DNA of 64,000 bases from Streptomyces sp. DSM 15324 (GTDB taxonomy: Bacteria; Actinomycetota; Actinomycetes; Streptomycetales; Streptomycetaceae): assembly GCF_001514285.1 (NCBI RefSeq), contig NZ_KQ949023.1, forward strand, positions 1,255,139 to 1,319,138, given 5' to 3'. Shown in pieces: positions 1 to 9,361 of this stretch. Within the stretch, counting starts at the first letter, position 1, and the number at the start of each line of letters is the position of its first letter. The notes beneath the pieces are model-generated. The model made no database searches and was not told the DNA's origin. It saw only the letters and a program-made list of their open reading frames with translations. The translations under genes were made by a program, and so were the position numbers.

Positions 1-279
1 CGCGGCCTGCTCCTGCTGCACGGCACCTCGGACCTCGCGCCGAACGCCTCGGTGGACGAGCTGCCGGTACAGCTGCACGTGGCGGAGCCGGACCCGTTCG
101 AGCCCGACGACTGGCTGAGCGCCTGGTACCTCCAGATGGGCCGGGCGGGCGCCGACGTGGAGGTCTACCGGTACACGGGCGCCGGGCACCTGTACACCGA
201 CCCCGAGCTCCCGGACTGGGACGCGGAGGCCGCCGAGGCCACCTGGCGGGTGGCACTCGGCTTCCTCGACAGCCTCTGA
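1..279 (+). CDS. Dienelactone hydrolase family protein, C-terminal fragment
   Basis: The gene enters from the left edge, so its start is outside the window; frame 1 is open from base 1 to the TGA at 277-279. The visible 92 residues start with a strand-like LLLLHGTSDL, followed by a helix and the GAGHLYTDP segment. In alpha/beta hydrolases of the dienelactone hydrolase family a GxGH near the C-terminus carries the catalytic His, and LLLLHGTSD would sit near the acid. The nucleophile is not visible. Substrate cannot be inferred. It converges on the phoD-like gene, with two tandem copies of a 10-bp CGGATCGGGC unit (301-320) between them. Confidence 0.75.
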   Translation, partial: RGLLLLHGTSDLAPNASVDELPVQLHVAEPDPFEPDDWLSAWYLQMGRAGADVEVYRYTGAGHLYTDPELPDWDAEAAEATWRVALGFLDSL

Positions 280-324
280 CCGGATCTGGCGGATCATGGC
301 CGGATCGGGCCGGATCGGGCCGGC

Positions 325-2007
325 TCAGACCGGGTCGTACGTCCGCTCGACCTTCTGGGTCCCGCTGCGCGTGCGGTACGAGCGGGACCAGGAGGAGGTC
401 GCGGTGGCGCTGGTGCGGTCGGACAGCACGTAGTAGTCCATCTGCGCGCGGTCGGCGGTGATGTCCAGGATGCCGTAGCCGTGGCGGTCGGTGTCGACGA
501 AGTGGACGTGCCGGTTGGCGGCCCGGATGAGCGGCGAGGCGAGGGCGGTCAGCGTGCCCTCCGGGACCTTGACGATGTCGTCGAGGTTGTCGGAGGTCAC
601 CGAGGTGACCACGAACTCCGTGGCGGCGGACGCCGACAGCGGGTACGTCCCGGCGTCCACCGGCACGTCGTTGGCCCACGCCATGTGGATGTCGCCGGTC
701 AGGAAGACGGTGTTGCCGATGGCGTTCGAGCGCAGATGGGCCAGGAGTTCGCGGCGGTCGTCGGTGTAGCCGTCCCACTGGTCGGTGTTGAGGCCGATGC
801 CCTCCTGCGGCAGACCGAGCAGCTTGGCGAGCGGCTTGAACAGGTCGGCGGAGAGGGAGCCGACGGCGAACGGCGAGATCATCACCGAGTTGCCGACCAG
901 CCGCCAGGTGGTGTCGGACGCCTTCAGCCCGGCCTTCAGCCAGTCGAGCTGGGCCCGGCCGGTGATGGTGCGGTCGGGGTCGTCCACCGAGCCGTTGCCG
1001 ACCTTGACCTGCTGCGAGCGGAAGGATCGCAGGTCGAGCAGGGAGAGGTCGGCCAGCTTGCCGAAGCGCAGTCGGCGGTAGGTGGTGCCGGCGATCGCCG
1101 GGCGGACCGGCATCCACTCGAAGTAGGCCTGCTTGGCCGCCGCCTGACGGGCCGTCCAGGCGCCCTCGGCGCCCTCGGTGTGGTTCTCGGCGCCGCCCGA
1201 CCAGGAGTCGTTGGCGAACTCGTGGTCGTCCCAGATCGCGACGACCGGCGCCTTGGCGTGCAGGGCCTGGAGGTCGGGGTCGGTCTTGTACATGCCGTGC
1301 CGGGTGCGGTAGTCGGCCAGCGTGAGGATCTCGTGCGTGGGCGAGATCTGCCGGACGACCCTGCCGCGCGCGGCGTACTCACCGGTGCCGTACTCGTAGA
1401 TGTAGTCGCCGAGGTGCAACCAGGCGTCCAGGTCGCCGCGGGCCGCGAGATGGCGGTACGAGGAGAAGTAGCCCGCCTCCCAGTTGGCGCAGGAGACCAC
1501 GCCGAAGCGCAGACCGGCCACCGTGGCGTCCGCCGCCGGCGCGGTGCGGGTGCGCGCCACCGGGGAGTTCGTGCCACCCGCGGTGAAGCGGAACCAGTAG
1601 TCGGTGGCCGGGGCGAGGCCGCGGACGTCCGCCTTGACGGTGTGGTCGGAGGCGGCGGTCGCGGTCAGGGAGCCCCGGCTGACGACGTTCGTCAGGGCCT
1701 TGTCGGTGGCGACGACCCACCCGACCTCGGTGTCCGGGCCGAGCCCGGAGCCCGGTACCGCCTCGGCGGTGGGCGTCACCCGTGTCCACAGCAGGACGCC
1801 GTCGGGCAGTGGGTCGCCGGAGGCGAGACCGTGCAGGAAGGCCGGGGCCTCGGCGGCCGCGCGGGCGGGTATCGCCGCGGCGAGCGGTCCGGCCAGGACG
1901 GCCGTCGCCGCCGCGGCCTTGACGACCGTACGGCGGCGGGGGGACAGCGAGTCGGCGCGCTCTGACGGGGTGTCGGCGCTCTCGGCTGATCTGTGTCGAC
2001 TGGTCAC
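325..2007 (-). CDS. phoD: Secreted PhoD-type alkaline phosphatase (Tat substrate)
   Basis: About 560 residues, the usual size for Streptomyces and Bacillus PhoD. The N-terminus has a twin-arginine signal (RRRTVVK at about residues 24-30, hydrophobic stretch, then IPARA as a likely cleavage site), so it should be exported folded. A PhoD N-terminal domain ([19 protein letters not shown]) precedes the metallophosphatase domain with [31 protein letters not shown] and GDIHMAW, which carry metal ligands in this family. The product would release phosphate from phosphate esters outside the cell. The chosen start is the GTG at 2005-2007, 8 nt after a TAATCT -10 box (leaderless). The open frame runs further upstream but only through the terminator and into the next gene. 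PhoP control is known for the S. coelicolor counterpart. Confidence 0.9.
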   Translation of the reverse strand: MTSRHRSAESADTPSERADSLSPRRRTVVKAAAATAVLAGPLAAAIPARAAAEAPAFLHGLASGDPLPDGVLLWTRVTPTAEAVPGSGLGPDTEVGWVVATDKALTNVVSRGSLTATAASDHTVKADVRGLAPATDYWFRFTAGGTNSPVARTRTAPAADATVAGLRFGVVSCANWEAGYFSSYRHLAARGDLDAWLHLGDYIYEYGTGEYAARGRVVRQISPTHEILTLADYRTRHGMYKTDPDLQALHAKAPVVAIWDDHEFANDSWSGGAENHTEGAEGAWTARQAAAKQAYFEWMPVRPAIAGTTYRRLRFGKLADLSLLDLRSFRSQQVKVGNGSVDDPDRTITGRAQLDWLKAGLKASDTTWRLVGNSVMISPFAVGSLSADLFKPLAKLLGLPQEGIGLNTDQWDGYTDDRRELLAHLRSNAIGNTVFLTGDIHMAWANDVPVDAGTYPLSASAATEFVVTSVTSDNLDDIVKVPEGTLTALASPLIRAANRHVHFVDTDRHGYGILDITADRAQMDYYVLSDRTSATATSSWSRSYRTRSGTQKVERTYDPV

Positions 2008-2015
2008 GGGCGATG

Positions 2016-2051
2016 AGATTACTGACCAGTACGACGAAAGAGCGGGCGAAC
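2016..2051 (-). promoter_or_regulatory. phoD leaderless promoter with PHO-box-like unit
   Basis: Reading the minus strand, TAATCT (2021-2016) lies 8 nt before the GTG start, the spacing expected of a leaderless transcript. At 2051-2041 the minus strand reads GTTCGCCCGCT, close to the 11-bp direct-repeat unit of Streptomyces PhoP boxes (GTTCACCC core), placed where the -35 would be. Only one good unit is visible; the adjacent 11 bp match poorly. Confidence 0.45.
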
Positions 2052-2072
2052 ATGAAAAGTTCGCCCGCTCTT
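2038..2072 (-). terminator. Hairpin terminator after dsbA-like gene
   Basis: A perfect 14-bp inverted repeat (arms 2038-2051 and 2059-2072, 7-nt loop) lies 31 bp after the stop of the dsbA-like gene and is followed on the minus strand by TTTCG. It also overlaps the expected -35 region of the phoD gene downstream. Confidence 0.75.
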
Positions 2073-2102
2073 CGGCTGCGCGTTCTGCGTCCGCGCCCCG
2101 GG

Positions 2103-2915
2103 CTAGCCCTTGAGGGCCGCCGTGATCGCCGTGGTGAAGTCGGCGACCGTCATCGGGGCGTTCTTCCCGCCCGGACCGGTCAGCGTCTTGCCGTCCATCT
2201 TCAGGGTCGGGGTGCCCGAGACGCCGCTGGCGTCGAAGGTCTTCGACATCTCCAGCGCCCAGCGGTCGTAGGTGCCGTTCTTCACCGCGTCCTGGAACGC
2301 GGTGTTGCCCTTCAGCTCCTTGACGGTGTCCGCGACCTTGATGAGGTAGGCGTCGTCCTTGAACTTGTCGGTCGTCTCGTCCGGGTGCCACTTCGCCGAG
2401 TACATCGCGGTCTTGTACTCGAGGAACGCCTCGGGGCTGACGTTCAGCGCGGCGCCCAGGGCGCTCAGCGCGTTCTTGGAGCCCTCACCGGTGAGGCTGC
2501 GGTCGAGGAAGGTGGCGCCGACGTACTGGATCTTGAACTTGCCGGCGTCGAAGTCCTTCGTCACCGTCGCGCCGACGGTCTGCTCGAACTGGGCGCAGAC
2601 CGGGCAGCGCGGGTCCTCGTACATCACGAGGGTCTTCTTGGCGCTCGCCTTGCCGAGGACGACCGTCGTGCCGTTCTTGCCGCTGGTGTTGGCCGGCTCG
2701 ACCAGCTTGGCGGTCTTGGCCTCCTCCCAGTAGCTGGGCTTGTTGGCCTGGACCACGGCGTAACCTATGCCGCCCGCCGCGGCCAGCACGCCGACCGCCG
2801 AGGCGGCGACGATGATCTGCCGCTTGGCCTTGGCCCGCTTGGCCTGCTTCTCGCGCTCGATGCGCAGCCGCTCCCGGGCCGCCGTCTTCGCCGCCTGGGT
2901 GTTCCGCTTGCTCAT
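2103..2915 (-). CDS. Membrane-anchored DsbA-family thiol-disulfide oxidoreductase
   Basis: 270 residues. A basic, charged cytoplasmic tail (residues about 1-32) is followed by one membrane segment ([22 protein letters not shown], 22 residues, about 33-54) and an extracytoplasmic thioredoxin-fold domain with the redox motif CPVC and a cis-proline loop GTPT. Length and layout match the DsbA-like/thioredoxin_4 proteins common in Streptomyces, which form or exchange disulfides in exported proteins. I chose the ATG at 2913-2915 because GGAGA sits 8 nt before it; an ATG 15 nt upstream (2930) lacks an SD site. The gene at 32294 is a clear paralogue with the same layout. It is followed by a strong terminator. 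Confidence 0.85.
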   Translation of the reverse strand: MSKRNTQAAKTAARERLRIEREKQAKRAKAKRQIIVAASAVGVLAAAGGIGYAVVQANKPSYWEEAKTAKLVEPANTSGKNGTTVVLGKASAKKTLVMYEDPRCPVCAQFEQTVGATVTKDFDAGKFKIQYVGATFLDRSLTGEGSKNALSALGAALNVSPEAFLEYKTAMYSAKWHPDETTDKFKDDAYLIKVADTVKELKGNTAFQDAVKNGTYDRWALEMSKTFDASGVSGTPTLKMDGKTLTGPGGKNAPMTVADFTTAITAALKG

Positions 2916-3012
2916 GTCGGTGTTCTCCATCGGGGACGCGCACGCTCGTGCGCGGATACGTGTGAGGGACTGCTCGTGCTCGGCGTTCTCGGGTGTCGCC
3001 GGGGCGTGCCGC

Positions 3013-3714
3013 TCAGGCGGCGAGGGCGAGGGCGGACGGGCGCGGTGGTCCGCGCCGGCCCAGGGAGTGCACGAGGGTGAGGTCCCGGGCGATGGCCGTA
3101 CGGTGCGCGGGCCGCGGCAGGCGGCGGGCCGCCGGGGCGCGTCGTACGGTCACGGCACGGACCGCGAGGAGCAGGGGCCGGAAGGTGGTGGCCCCGGCCG
3201 CCCGCAGCAGTTGCCCCAGCGCCCGCTCGCCCCGGCGCAGCCAGGCGGCCGCGATCAGGCCGACGGTGAGGTGCGCGGCGAGCAGCAGCCAGGCGGTGAC
3301 CGGGTCGGTGTGGGCCATCAGCCCCGCGAGCCGGTCGGGGTCGGCGCCGGTGACCCGGGCCAGCGGGATGCCGACCCGGCTGCCGTCCCCGCACAGCACG
3401 TCCCAGCCGACCGCGGCCAGCGGGCCGGCGACCGGGCCGCCGGCCCGGCCGTAGCAGACGTGCTGGCCGGTGGTGAAGATCGTGTCGGCCGCCAGCTCCA
3501 GCGGGATCAGCGCGGCGGCGATCCGCCCGAAGCCGCACTCGCGGCCCGCGAGGGCGTGGGCGAGGACGAACACGGCGGCCGCGACGGCGGCCACCGTGTT
3601 GAACGGCAGCGGGGCCCGGGACAGCAGGACGTGCGACGCGGTGCTGAGCGTCACGACGACCGCCGTGAACAGCGCCGCGCGTACGGCTCTGAGTCTGGTC
3701 CCGGATATGTCCAT
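3013..3714 (-). CDS. Integral membrane protein of unknown function
   Basis: 233 residues, with about five hydrophobic segments in the first 165 residues (for example residues 12-30, 38-55, 64-77 and 142-158) and a basic C-terminal tail of about 65 residues rich in Arg and Pro. A loop of about 55 residues between hydrophobic segments contains GQHVCYGRAGG and DVLCGDG, two cysteines that could face outward. I do not recognise the family. It lies upstream of, and in the same direction as, the DsbA-like gene, about 100 bp away, so a link to extracytoplasmic thiol chemistry is possible but unproven. The ATG at 3714 is the first in frame. Confidence 0.6.
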   Translation of the reverse strand: MDISGTRLRAVRAALFTAVVVTLSTASHVLLSRAPLPFNTVAAVAAAVFVLAHALAGRECGFGRIAAALIPLELAADTIFTTGQHVCYGRAGGPVAGPLAAVGWDVLCGDGSRVGIPLARVTGADPDRLAGLMAHTDPVTAWLLLAAHLTVGLIAAAWLRRGERALGQLLRAAGATTFRPLLLAVRAVTVRRAPAARRLPRPAHRTAIARDLTLVHSLGRRGPPRPSALALAA

Positions 3715-3744
3715 TGCGCTGGAAGTGTGTCACGCCCTCCCGTA

Positions 3745-3815
3745 AGGGACCCCTAAAAGGTCCCTGTGAGAACGCCGACTGTTAGAGACCTGTTGCCGAC
3801 GCCCCCTCTCGGGGC
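3745..3815 (-). terminator. Two short hairpins after DUF2252 gene
   Basis: Immediately after the DUF2252 stop the minus strand can form GCCCC/GGGGC (3801-3805 with 3811-3815) and, further on, a 7-bp stem with an A/T-rich loop (AGGGACC 3745-3751 with GGTCCCT 3759-3765). Either could end the transcript; neither is as strong as the other terminators in this window. Confidence 0.4.
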
Positions 3816-3820
3816 CGCCG

Positions 3821-5146
3821 TCACAGGCCGGGGATGCGGCCGTTGCGGAACAGGTCGACGAAGATCTGGTGGTCGGCACGGGCGCGGGCGCCGTAGCTGT
3901 GCGCGAAGTCCACCAGGAGCGGAGCGAAGCCCTCCTCGTCGGCGGCGATGGCCGCGTCGATGGCCCGCTCGGTGGAGAACGGCACCAGGGACTCGCCCGA
4001 GGTGTCGTCCGCCGCGGCGTGCATGGTGGCGGTGGCCCGCCCCAGGTCGGCGACGACGCCCGCGATCTCCTCCGGGTCGTCGATGTCGCCCCAGTCCAGG
4101 TCCACGGCGTACGGCGAGACCTCGGCGACGAGCTGGCCCGCGCCGCCCAGCTCGGTCCAGCCCAGCCACGGGTCGGCGTGCTGCTGCAGGGCGCGCTGGG
4201 AGATCACCGTGCGGTGGCCCTCGTGCCGGAAGTAGTCGCGGATCGCCGGGTCGGTGATGTGCCGGGAGACCGCCGGGGTCTGGGCCTGCTTGATGTAGAT
4301 CACGACGTCGTTCTCCAGGGCGTCGCTGTGGCCCTCCAGGAGGATGTTGTACGACGGCAGGCCCGCCGAGCCGATGCCGATGCCGCGGCGGCCCACGACG
4401 TCCTTCACCCGGTAGGAGTCGGGGCGGGCCAGGGAGGTCTCCGGCAGCGTCTCCAGGTAGCCGTCGAAGGCCGCGAGGACCTTGTAGCGGGTGGCCGCGT
4501 CCAGCTCTATGGAGCCGCCGCCGGGCGCGAAGCGGCGCTCGAAGTCACGGATCTCCGTCATGGAGTCCAGCAGCCCGAAACGGGTCAGGGAGCGGGCGTC
4601 GCGCAGGGCGTCCAGCAGCGGGCCCTCGGCGGTGTCCAGGGTGAACGGCGGGACCTCGTCGCTCTTGGCACCGGTGGCCAGGGCGCGCATCCGGTCGCGG
4701 TACGCGCCCGCGTACACCCGCACCAGCTCGGTGATCTGGTCGTCGCCGAGCGCCTTGGCGTACCCGATGAGGGCGATCGAGGCGGAGAAGCGCTTGAGGT
4801 CCCAGGTGAAGGGGCCGACGTAGGCCTCGTCGAAGTCGTTGACGTTGAAGATCAGCCGTCCGGTGGAGTCCATGTACGTGCCGAAGTTCTCCGCGTGCAG
4901 ATCGCCGTGGATCCACACGCGCGAGGTGCGGTCGTCCAGGAACGGCCCGCCCCGCTTCTCGGCGTCCAGGTCGTGGTAGAAGAGCGCCGCCGTGCCCCGG
5001 TAGAACGCGAACGCCGAGGCCGCCATCTTGCGGAACTTCACCCGGAACGCGGCCGGGTCGGCGGCCAGCAGCTCGCCGAACGCGGTGTCGAAGACGGCGA
5101 GGATCTCCTCGCCGCGGTGCTCGTCGTTGAGCTGCGTGACCGACAT
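3821..5146 (-). CDS. DUF2252 family protein (kinase-like fold)
   Basis: 441 residues, typical for DUF2252. Near residues 75-110 it has WIHGDLHAENFGTY and then FNVNDFDEAYVGPF, equivalent to the HGDxHxxN catalytic loop and the DFD metal-binding motif of aminoglycoside-phosphotransferase-type kinases. The mid part carries VGRRGIGIGSAGLPSYNILL. The substrate is unknown. The start is the ATG at 5144-5146, preceded by a near-perfect AGGAGG eight bases upstream. It is divergent from dnaE across about 200 bp that hold both promoters. The very long open frame continuing beyond this start is antisense to dnaE and is not coding. Confidence 0.88.
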   Translation of the reverse strand: MSVTQLNDEHRGEEILAVFDTAFGELLAADPAAFRVKFRKMAASAFAFYRGTAALFYHDLDAEKRGGPFLDDRTSRVWIHGDLHAENFGTYMDSTGRLIFNVNDFDEAYVGPFTWDLKRFSASIALIGYAKALGDDQITELVRVYAGAYRDRMRALATGAKSDEVPPFTLDTAEGPLLDALRDARSLTRFGLLDSMTEIRDFERRFAPGGGSIELDAATRYKVLAAFDGYLETLPETSLARPDSYRVKDVVGRRGIGIGSAGLPSYNILLEGHSDALENDVVIYIKQAQTPAVSRHITDPAIRDYFRHEGHRTVISQRALQQHADPWLGWTELGGAGQLVAEVSPYAVDLDWGDIDDPEEIAGVVADLGRATATMHAAADDTSGESLVPFSTERAIDAAIAADEEGFAPLLVDFAHSYGARARADHQIFVDLFRNGRIPGL

Positions 5147-5350
5147 CGCGGTTGCCTCCTGGTGCATACGTGTACGACAGCGTTTCTGTCGACTCCAACG
5201 GGCGGGGCCGTGCGAACGTGCCCGCGACGACCCCCGTGTGAAGGTACGCGGGGATGCCGCTTCCGTGTCAGTGGCGAGGCATAGACTTCGACGCTGACCC
5301 CCGGACTGTCCGCCCGCCAGTCGTCGAGTGTTTCCCTTGGAGGCCACGCC

Positions 5351-8300
5351 GTGTCGAAGCCGCCGTTCACGCACCTGCACGTCCACACCCAGTACTCGCT
5401 GCTGGACGGTGCCGCGCGGCTCAAGGACATGTTCAACGCGTGCAACGAGATGGGCATGACCCACATCGCCATGTCCGACCACGGCAACCTGCACGGCGCC
5501 TACGACTTCTTCCACACCGCGAAGAAGTCCGGGATCACCCCGATCATCGGGATCGAGGCGTACGTCGCGCCCGAGTCGCGGCGCAACAAGCGCAAGATCC
5601 AGTGGGGCCAGCCGCACCAGAAGCGCGACGACGTCTCCGGTTCCGGCGGTTACACCCACAAGACGATCTGGGCGGCGAACGCGACGGGCCTGCACAACCT
5701 CTTCCGCCTCTCCTCCGACGCCTACGCCGAGGGCTGGCTCCAGAAGTGGCCGCGCATGGACAAGGAGACCATCGCCAAGTGGTCCGAGGGGCTCATCGCC
5801 TCCACCGGCTGCCCCTCCGGCGAGCTCCAGACCCGGCTGCGCCTCGGCCAGTACGACGAGGCCCTGAAGGCGGCCGCCGACTACCAGGACATCTTCGGCA
5901 AGGACCGCTACTTCCTGGAGCTGATGGACCACGGCATCGACATCGAGCACCGGGTCCGCGACGGCCTGCTGGAGATCGGCAGGAAGCTCGGCATCCCGCC
6001 CCTGGTGACGAACGACTCGCACTACACCTACGCGCACGAGGCGACCGCGCACGACGCGCTGCTGTGCATCCAGACGGGCAAGAACCTCTCCGACCCCGAC
6101 CGCTTCAAGTTCGACGGCACCGGCTACTACCTCAAGTCCACGGAGGAGATGTACGCCATCGACTCCTCGGACGCCTGGCAGGAGGGCTGCGCCAACACGC
6201 TCCTGGTGGCGGAGCAGATCGACACCGCGGGCATGTTCGAGGCCCGCAACCTCATGCCGAAGTTCGACATCCCCGAGGGCTACACCGAGGTCACCTGGTT
6301 CCGCGAGGAGACCATGCGCGGCATGCACCGCCGCTTCCCCGAGGGCATCCCGGACGACCGCATGAAGCAGGTCGAGTACGAGATGGACACCATCATCTCG
6401 ATGGGCTTCCCGGGCTACTTCCTCGTCGTCGCCGACTTCATCATGTGGGCCAAGAAGCAGGGCATCGCGGTCGGCCCCGGCCGCGGCTCCGCGGCCGGCT
6501 CGATCGTCGCCTACGCCATGGGCATCACCGACCTCGACCCGATCCCGCACGGTCTGATCTTCGAGCGGTTCCTCAACCCCGAGCGCATCTCGATGCCCGA
6601 CGTCGACATCGACTTCGACGAGCGTCGGCGCGTCGAGGTGATCCGGTACGTGACCGAGAAGTACGGCGCCGACAAGGTCGCCATGATCGGCACCTACGGC
6701 AAGATCAAGGCCAAGAACGCGATCAAGGACTCCGCGCGCGTGCTGGGCTACCCGTACGCGATGGGCGACCGCATCACCAAGGCCATGCCCGCCGACGTCC
6801 TCGGCAAGGGCATCGACCTCAACGGCATCACCGACCCCTCGCACCCCCGCTACAGCGAGGCGGGCGAGGTCCGCGCGATGTACGAGAACGAGCCCGACGT
6901 GAAGAAGGTCATCGACACCGCCAAGGGCGTCGAGGGCCTGGTCCGCCAGATGGGTGTGCACGCCGCCGGCGTGATCATGTCCAGCGAGACCATCACCGAG
7001 CACGTTCCCGTCTGGGTGCGGCACTCCGACGGCGTGACCATCACCCAGTGGGACTACCCGAGCTGCGAGTCGCTCGGCCTGCTGAAGATGGACTTCCTCG
7101 GCCTGCGCAACCTGACGATCATGGACGACGCCGTCAAGATGGTGAAGTCCAACAAGGGCGTCGACATCGACCTGCTCGCCCTGCCGCTCGACGACCCGAC
7201 GACCTTCGAACTGCTCCAGCGCGGTGACACCCTCGGCGTCTTCCAGTTCGACGGCGGCCCCATGCGCTCCCTGCTGCGCCTGATGAAGCCCGACAACTTC
7301 GAGGACATCTCCGCCGTGTCGGCGCTCTACCGTCCCGGCCCGATGGGCATGGACTCGCACACCAACTACGCGCTGCGCAAGAACAAGCTCCAGGAGATCA
7401 CCCCGATCCACAAGGAGCTGGAGGAGCCCCTGGAGGAGGTCCTCGCGGTCACCTACGGCCTGATCGTCTATCAGGAGCAGGTGCAGAAGGCCGCCCAGAT
7501 CATCGCCGGCTACTCGCTGGGCGAGGCCGACATCCTCCGTCGCGTGATGGGCAAGAAGAAGCCCGAGGAACTGGCGAAGAACTTCACCATCTTCCAGGCC
7601 GGCGCCCAGAGGAACGGCTACAGCGACGAGGCGATCCAGGCCCTGTGGGACGTCCTGGTCCCGTTCGCCGGCTACGCCTTCAACAAGGCCCACTCCGCCG
7701 CGTACGGACTGGTCTCGTACTGGACCGCCTACCTGAAGGCGAACTACCCGGCCGAGTACATGGCCGCGCTGCTGACCTCCGTCAAGGACGACAAGGACAA
7801 GTCGGCGATCTACCTCAACGAGTGCCGCCGCATGGGCATCAAGGTGCTGCCGCCGAACGTCAACGAATCGGTGCACAACTTCGCCGCCCAGGGCGACGAC
7901 GTGATCCTCTTCGGCCTGGAGGCCGTCCGCAACGTCGGCACCAACGTCGTCGAGTCGATCATCAAGAGCCGCAAGGCCAAGGGGAAGTACGCCTCCTTCC
8001 CCGACTACCTGGACAAGGTCGAGGCGGTCGCCTGCAACAAGCGCACCACGGAATCGCTGATCAAGGCGGGCGCGTTCGACACACTCGGGCACACCCGCAA
8101 GGGCCTCACCGCCCAGTTCGAACCGATGATCGACAACGTGGTCGCGGTCAAGCGCAAGGAGGCCGAAGGCCAGTTCGACCTCTTCGGCGGCATGGGCGAG
8201 GAGGAGAGCAACGAGCCCGGCTTCGGCCTCGACGTGCAGTTCACCGAGGACGAGTGGGACAAGACCTACCTGCTCGCCCAGGAGCGGGAGATGCTCGGCC

Positions 8301-8890
8301 TCTACGTCTCCGACCACCCGCTGTTCGGCCTGGAGCACGTGCTGTCCGACAAGGCGGACGCGGGCATCGCCCAGCTCACCGGCGGCGAGCACGCGGACGG
8401 CGCGGTCGTCACCATCGGCGGCATCATCTCGGGCCTCCAGCGCAAGATGACCAAGCAGGGCAACGCCTGGGCCATCGCCACCGTGGAGGACCTCGCGGGC
8501 TCCATCGAGTGCATGTTCTTCCCGGCGACCTACCAGCTCGTGTCGACCCAACTCGTCGAGGACGCCGTCGTCTTCGTCAAGGGCCGCCTCGACAAGCGCG
8601 AGGACGTGCCCCGGCTCGTCGCGATGGAGCTCCAGGTCCCCGACCTGTCCAACGCGGGCACCAACGCGCCGGTGATCCTCACCATCCCGGCCACCCGGGT
8701 CACCCCGCCGATGGTCAGCCGGCTCGACGAGATCCTCACCCACCACCGGGGCGACAGCGAGGTCCGCATCAAGCTCCAGGGCCCGACGAAGACGACCGTC
8801 CTGCGTCTGGACCGGCACCGGGTCAAGCCCGATCCGGCGCTGTTCGGCGATCTGAAGGTGCTGCTCGGCCCGTCCTGCCTGGCGGGCTGA
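5351..8890 (+). CDS. dnaE: DNA polymerase III alpha subunit (DnaE1)
   Basis: 1179 residues, the normal length for the replicative DnaE1 of actinobacteria. Order of domains: PHP domain (FTHLHVHTQYSLLDG, residues about 6-20, through about 280), palm with GPGRGSAAGS (about 375-384) and the catalytic PDVDIDFDERR (about 415-426), thumb/fingers with YGLIVYQEQVQ and HSAAYGLVSYWTAYLKA, helix-hairpin-helix region, and a C-terminal OB fold around residues 1015-1100 (GGIISGLQRKMTKQGNAWA). Start is GTG 5351 with TTGGAGG upstream. The PHP histidines are intact, so the domain may hold proofreading activity, as known in mycobacterial DnaE1. A possible -10 (TAGACT) lies near 5282-5287. A strong hairpin terminator follows. 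Confidence 0.97.
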   Translation: MSKPPFTHLHVHTQYSLLDGAARLKDMFNACNEMGMTHIAMSDHGNLHGAYDFFHTAKKSGITPIIGIEAYVAPESRRNKRKIQWGQPHQKRDDVSGSGGYTHKTIWAANATGLHNLFRLSSDAYAEGWLQKWPRMDKETIAKWSEGLIASTGCPSGELQTRLRLGQYDEALKAAADYQDIFGKDRYFLELMDHGIDIEHRVRDGLLEIGRKLGIPPLVTNDSHYTYAHEATAHDALLCIQTGKNLSDPDRFKFDGTGYYLKSTEEMYAIDSSDAWQEGCANTLLVAEQIDTAGMFEARNLMPKFDIPEGYTEVTWFREETMRGMHRRFPEGIPDDRMKQVEYEMDTIISMGFPGYFLVVADFIMWAKKQGIAVGPGRGSAAGSIVAYAMGITDLDPIPHGLIFERFLNPERISMPDVDIDFDERRRVEVIRYVTEKYGADKVAMIGTYGKIKAKNAIKDSARVLGYPYAMGDRITKAMPADVLGKGIDLNGITDPSHPRYSEAGEVRAMYENEPDVKKVIDTAKGVEGLVRQMGVHAAGVIMSSETITEHVPVWVRHSDGVTITQWDYPSCESLGLLKMDFLGLRNLTIMDDAVKMVKSNKGVDIDLLALPLDDPTTFELLQRGDTLGVFQFDGGPMRSLLRLMKPDNFEDISAVSALYRPGPMGMDSHTNYALRKNKLQEITPIHKELEEPLEEVLAVTYGLIVYQEQVQKAAQIIAGYSLGEADILRRVMGKKKPEELAKNFTIFQAGAQRNGYSDEAIQALWDVLVPFAGYAFNKAHSAAYGLVSYWTAYLKANYPAEYMAALLTSVKDDKDKSAIYLNECRRMGIKVLPPNVNESVHNFAAQGDDVILFGLEAVRNVGTNVVESIIKSRKAKGKYASFPDYLDKVEAVACNKRTTESLIKAGAFDTLGHTRKGLTAQFEPMIDNVVAVKRKEAEGQFDLFGGMGEEESNEPGFGLDVQFTEDEWDKTYLLAQEREMLGLYVSDHPLFGLEHVLSDKADAGIAQLTGGEHADGAVVTIGGIISGLQRKMTKQGNAWAIATVEDLAGSIECMFFPATYQLVSTQLVEDAVVFVKGRLDKREDVPRLVAMELQVPDLSNAGTNAPVILTIPATRVTPPMVSRLDEILTHHRGDSEVRIKLQGPTKTTVLRLDRHRVKPDPALFGDLKVLLGPSCLAG

Positions 8891-8913
8891 GACCCGGGCC
8901 TGACCACGAGCGC

Positions 8914-8945
8914 GAGGGGCGCGTCCGGAACCGGACGCGCCCCTC
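8914..8945. terminator. Bidirectional terminator, dnaE / small hydrophilic protein
   Basis: Perfect 15-bp inverted repeat: arms 8914-8928 and 8931-8945 (GAGGGGCGCGTCCGG and its complement), effectively closed by a GAAC tetraloop. It sits between the stops of two convergent genes. Confidence 0.85.
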
Positions 8946-8981
8946 GGTGTGCCTGGGCCGCAACAGCCCGCTGGGTGGGCG

Positions 8982-9146
8982 TCAGTTGTGCCCGAACCGC
9001 TTCTGCCGGCCCTTGCGGGCGATGTCGGCCGGGGTCACCTGGGAGATCCGCTGTTCGGCCTGCTCCTGCATCGAGGACTGCTGGGCCTGCTGCTGACCAC
9101 GCTCGGACTGCGGCTGTTTACGGTCCTGCTTCTTGTTCTTGGCCAT
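8982..9146 (-). CDS. 54-residue hydrophilic conserved protein
   Basis: A short gene read on the minus strand from ATG 9144-9146 to TGA 8982-8984, with AGGAGG ten bases upstream of the ATG. The protein starts MAKNKKQDRKQPQSERG, has a Gln-rich middle, and ends VTPADIARKGRQKRFGHN. It is very hydrophilic and basic at both ends, with no membrane segment. I recall similar MAKNK...KRFGHN proteins widely in Streptomyces, none with an assigned role. Convergent with dnaE across a strong terminator. Confidence 0.8.
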   Translation of the reverse strand: MAKNKKQDRKQPQSERGQQQAQQSSMQEQAEQRISQVTPADIARKGRQKRFGHN

Positions 9147-9361
9147 GGGGATCTGCCTCCTGCGGGGGATGTAGGGACCAGAACCGCGACCAGATTCACA
9201 TAGGCTGACTTAAGGCGCATTTCGGATAATTACCGTCCGTGACAGGGGTTCTCGGAGCGCATCGCCCCGAAACGCCACGCCGAAGATCGAGTTCGGGCCG
9301 TTAACCCCCGCACGGTCGGGCAGACTCGAAGGAAGCCCGAAGCAAACCTCCCGGGAAGAGG

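Noticed and set aside
5147..8818. Very long open frame antisense to dnaE, joined to the DUF2252 gene
   Set aside because: Open only because of high GC at third positions of dnaE; the product is Val/Gly/Leu/Asp-rich with no domain, and the DUF2252 gene has its own ATG with a strong SD.
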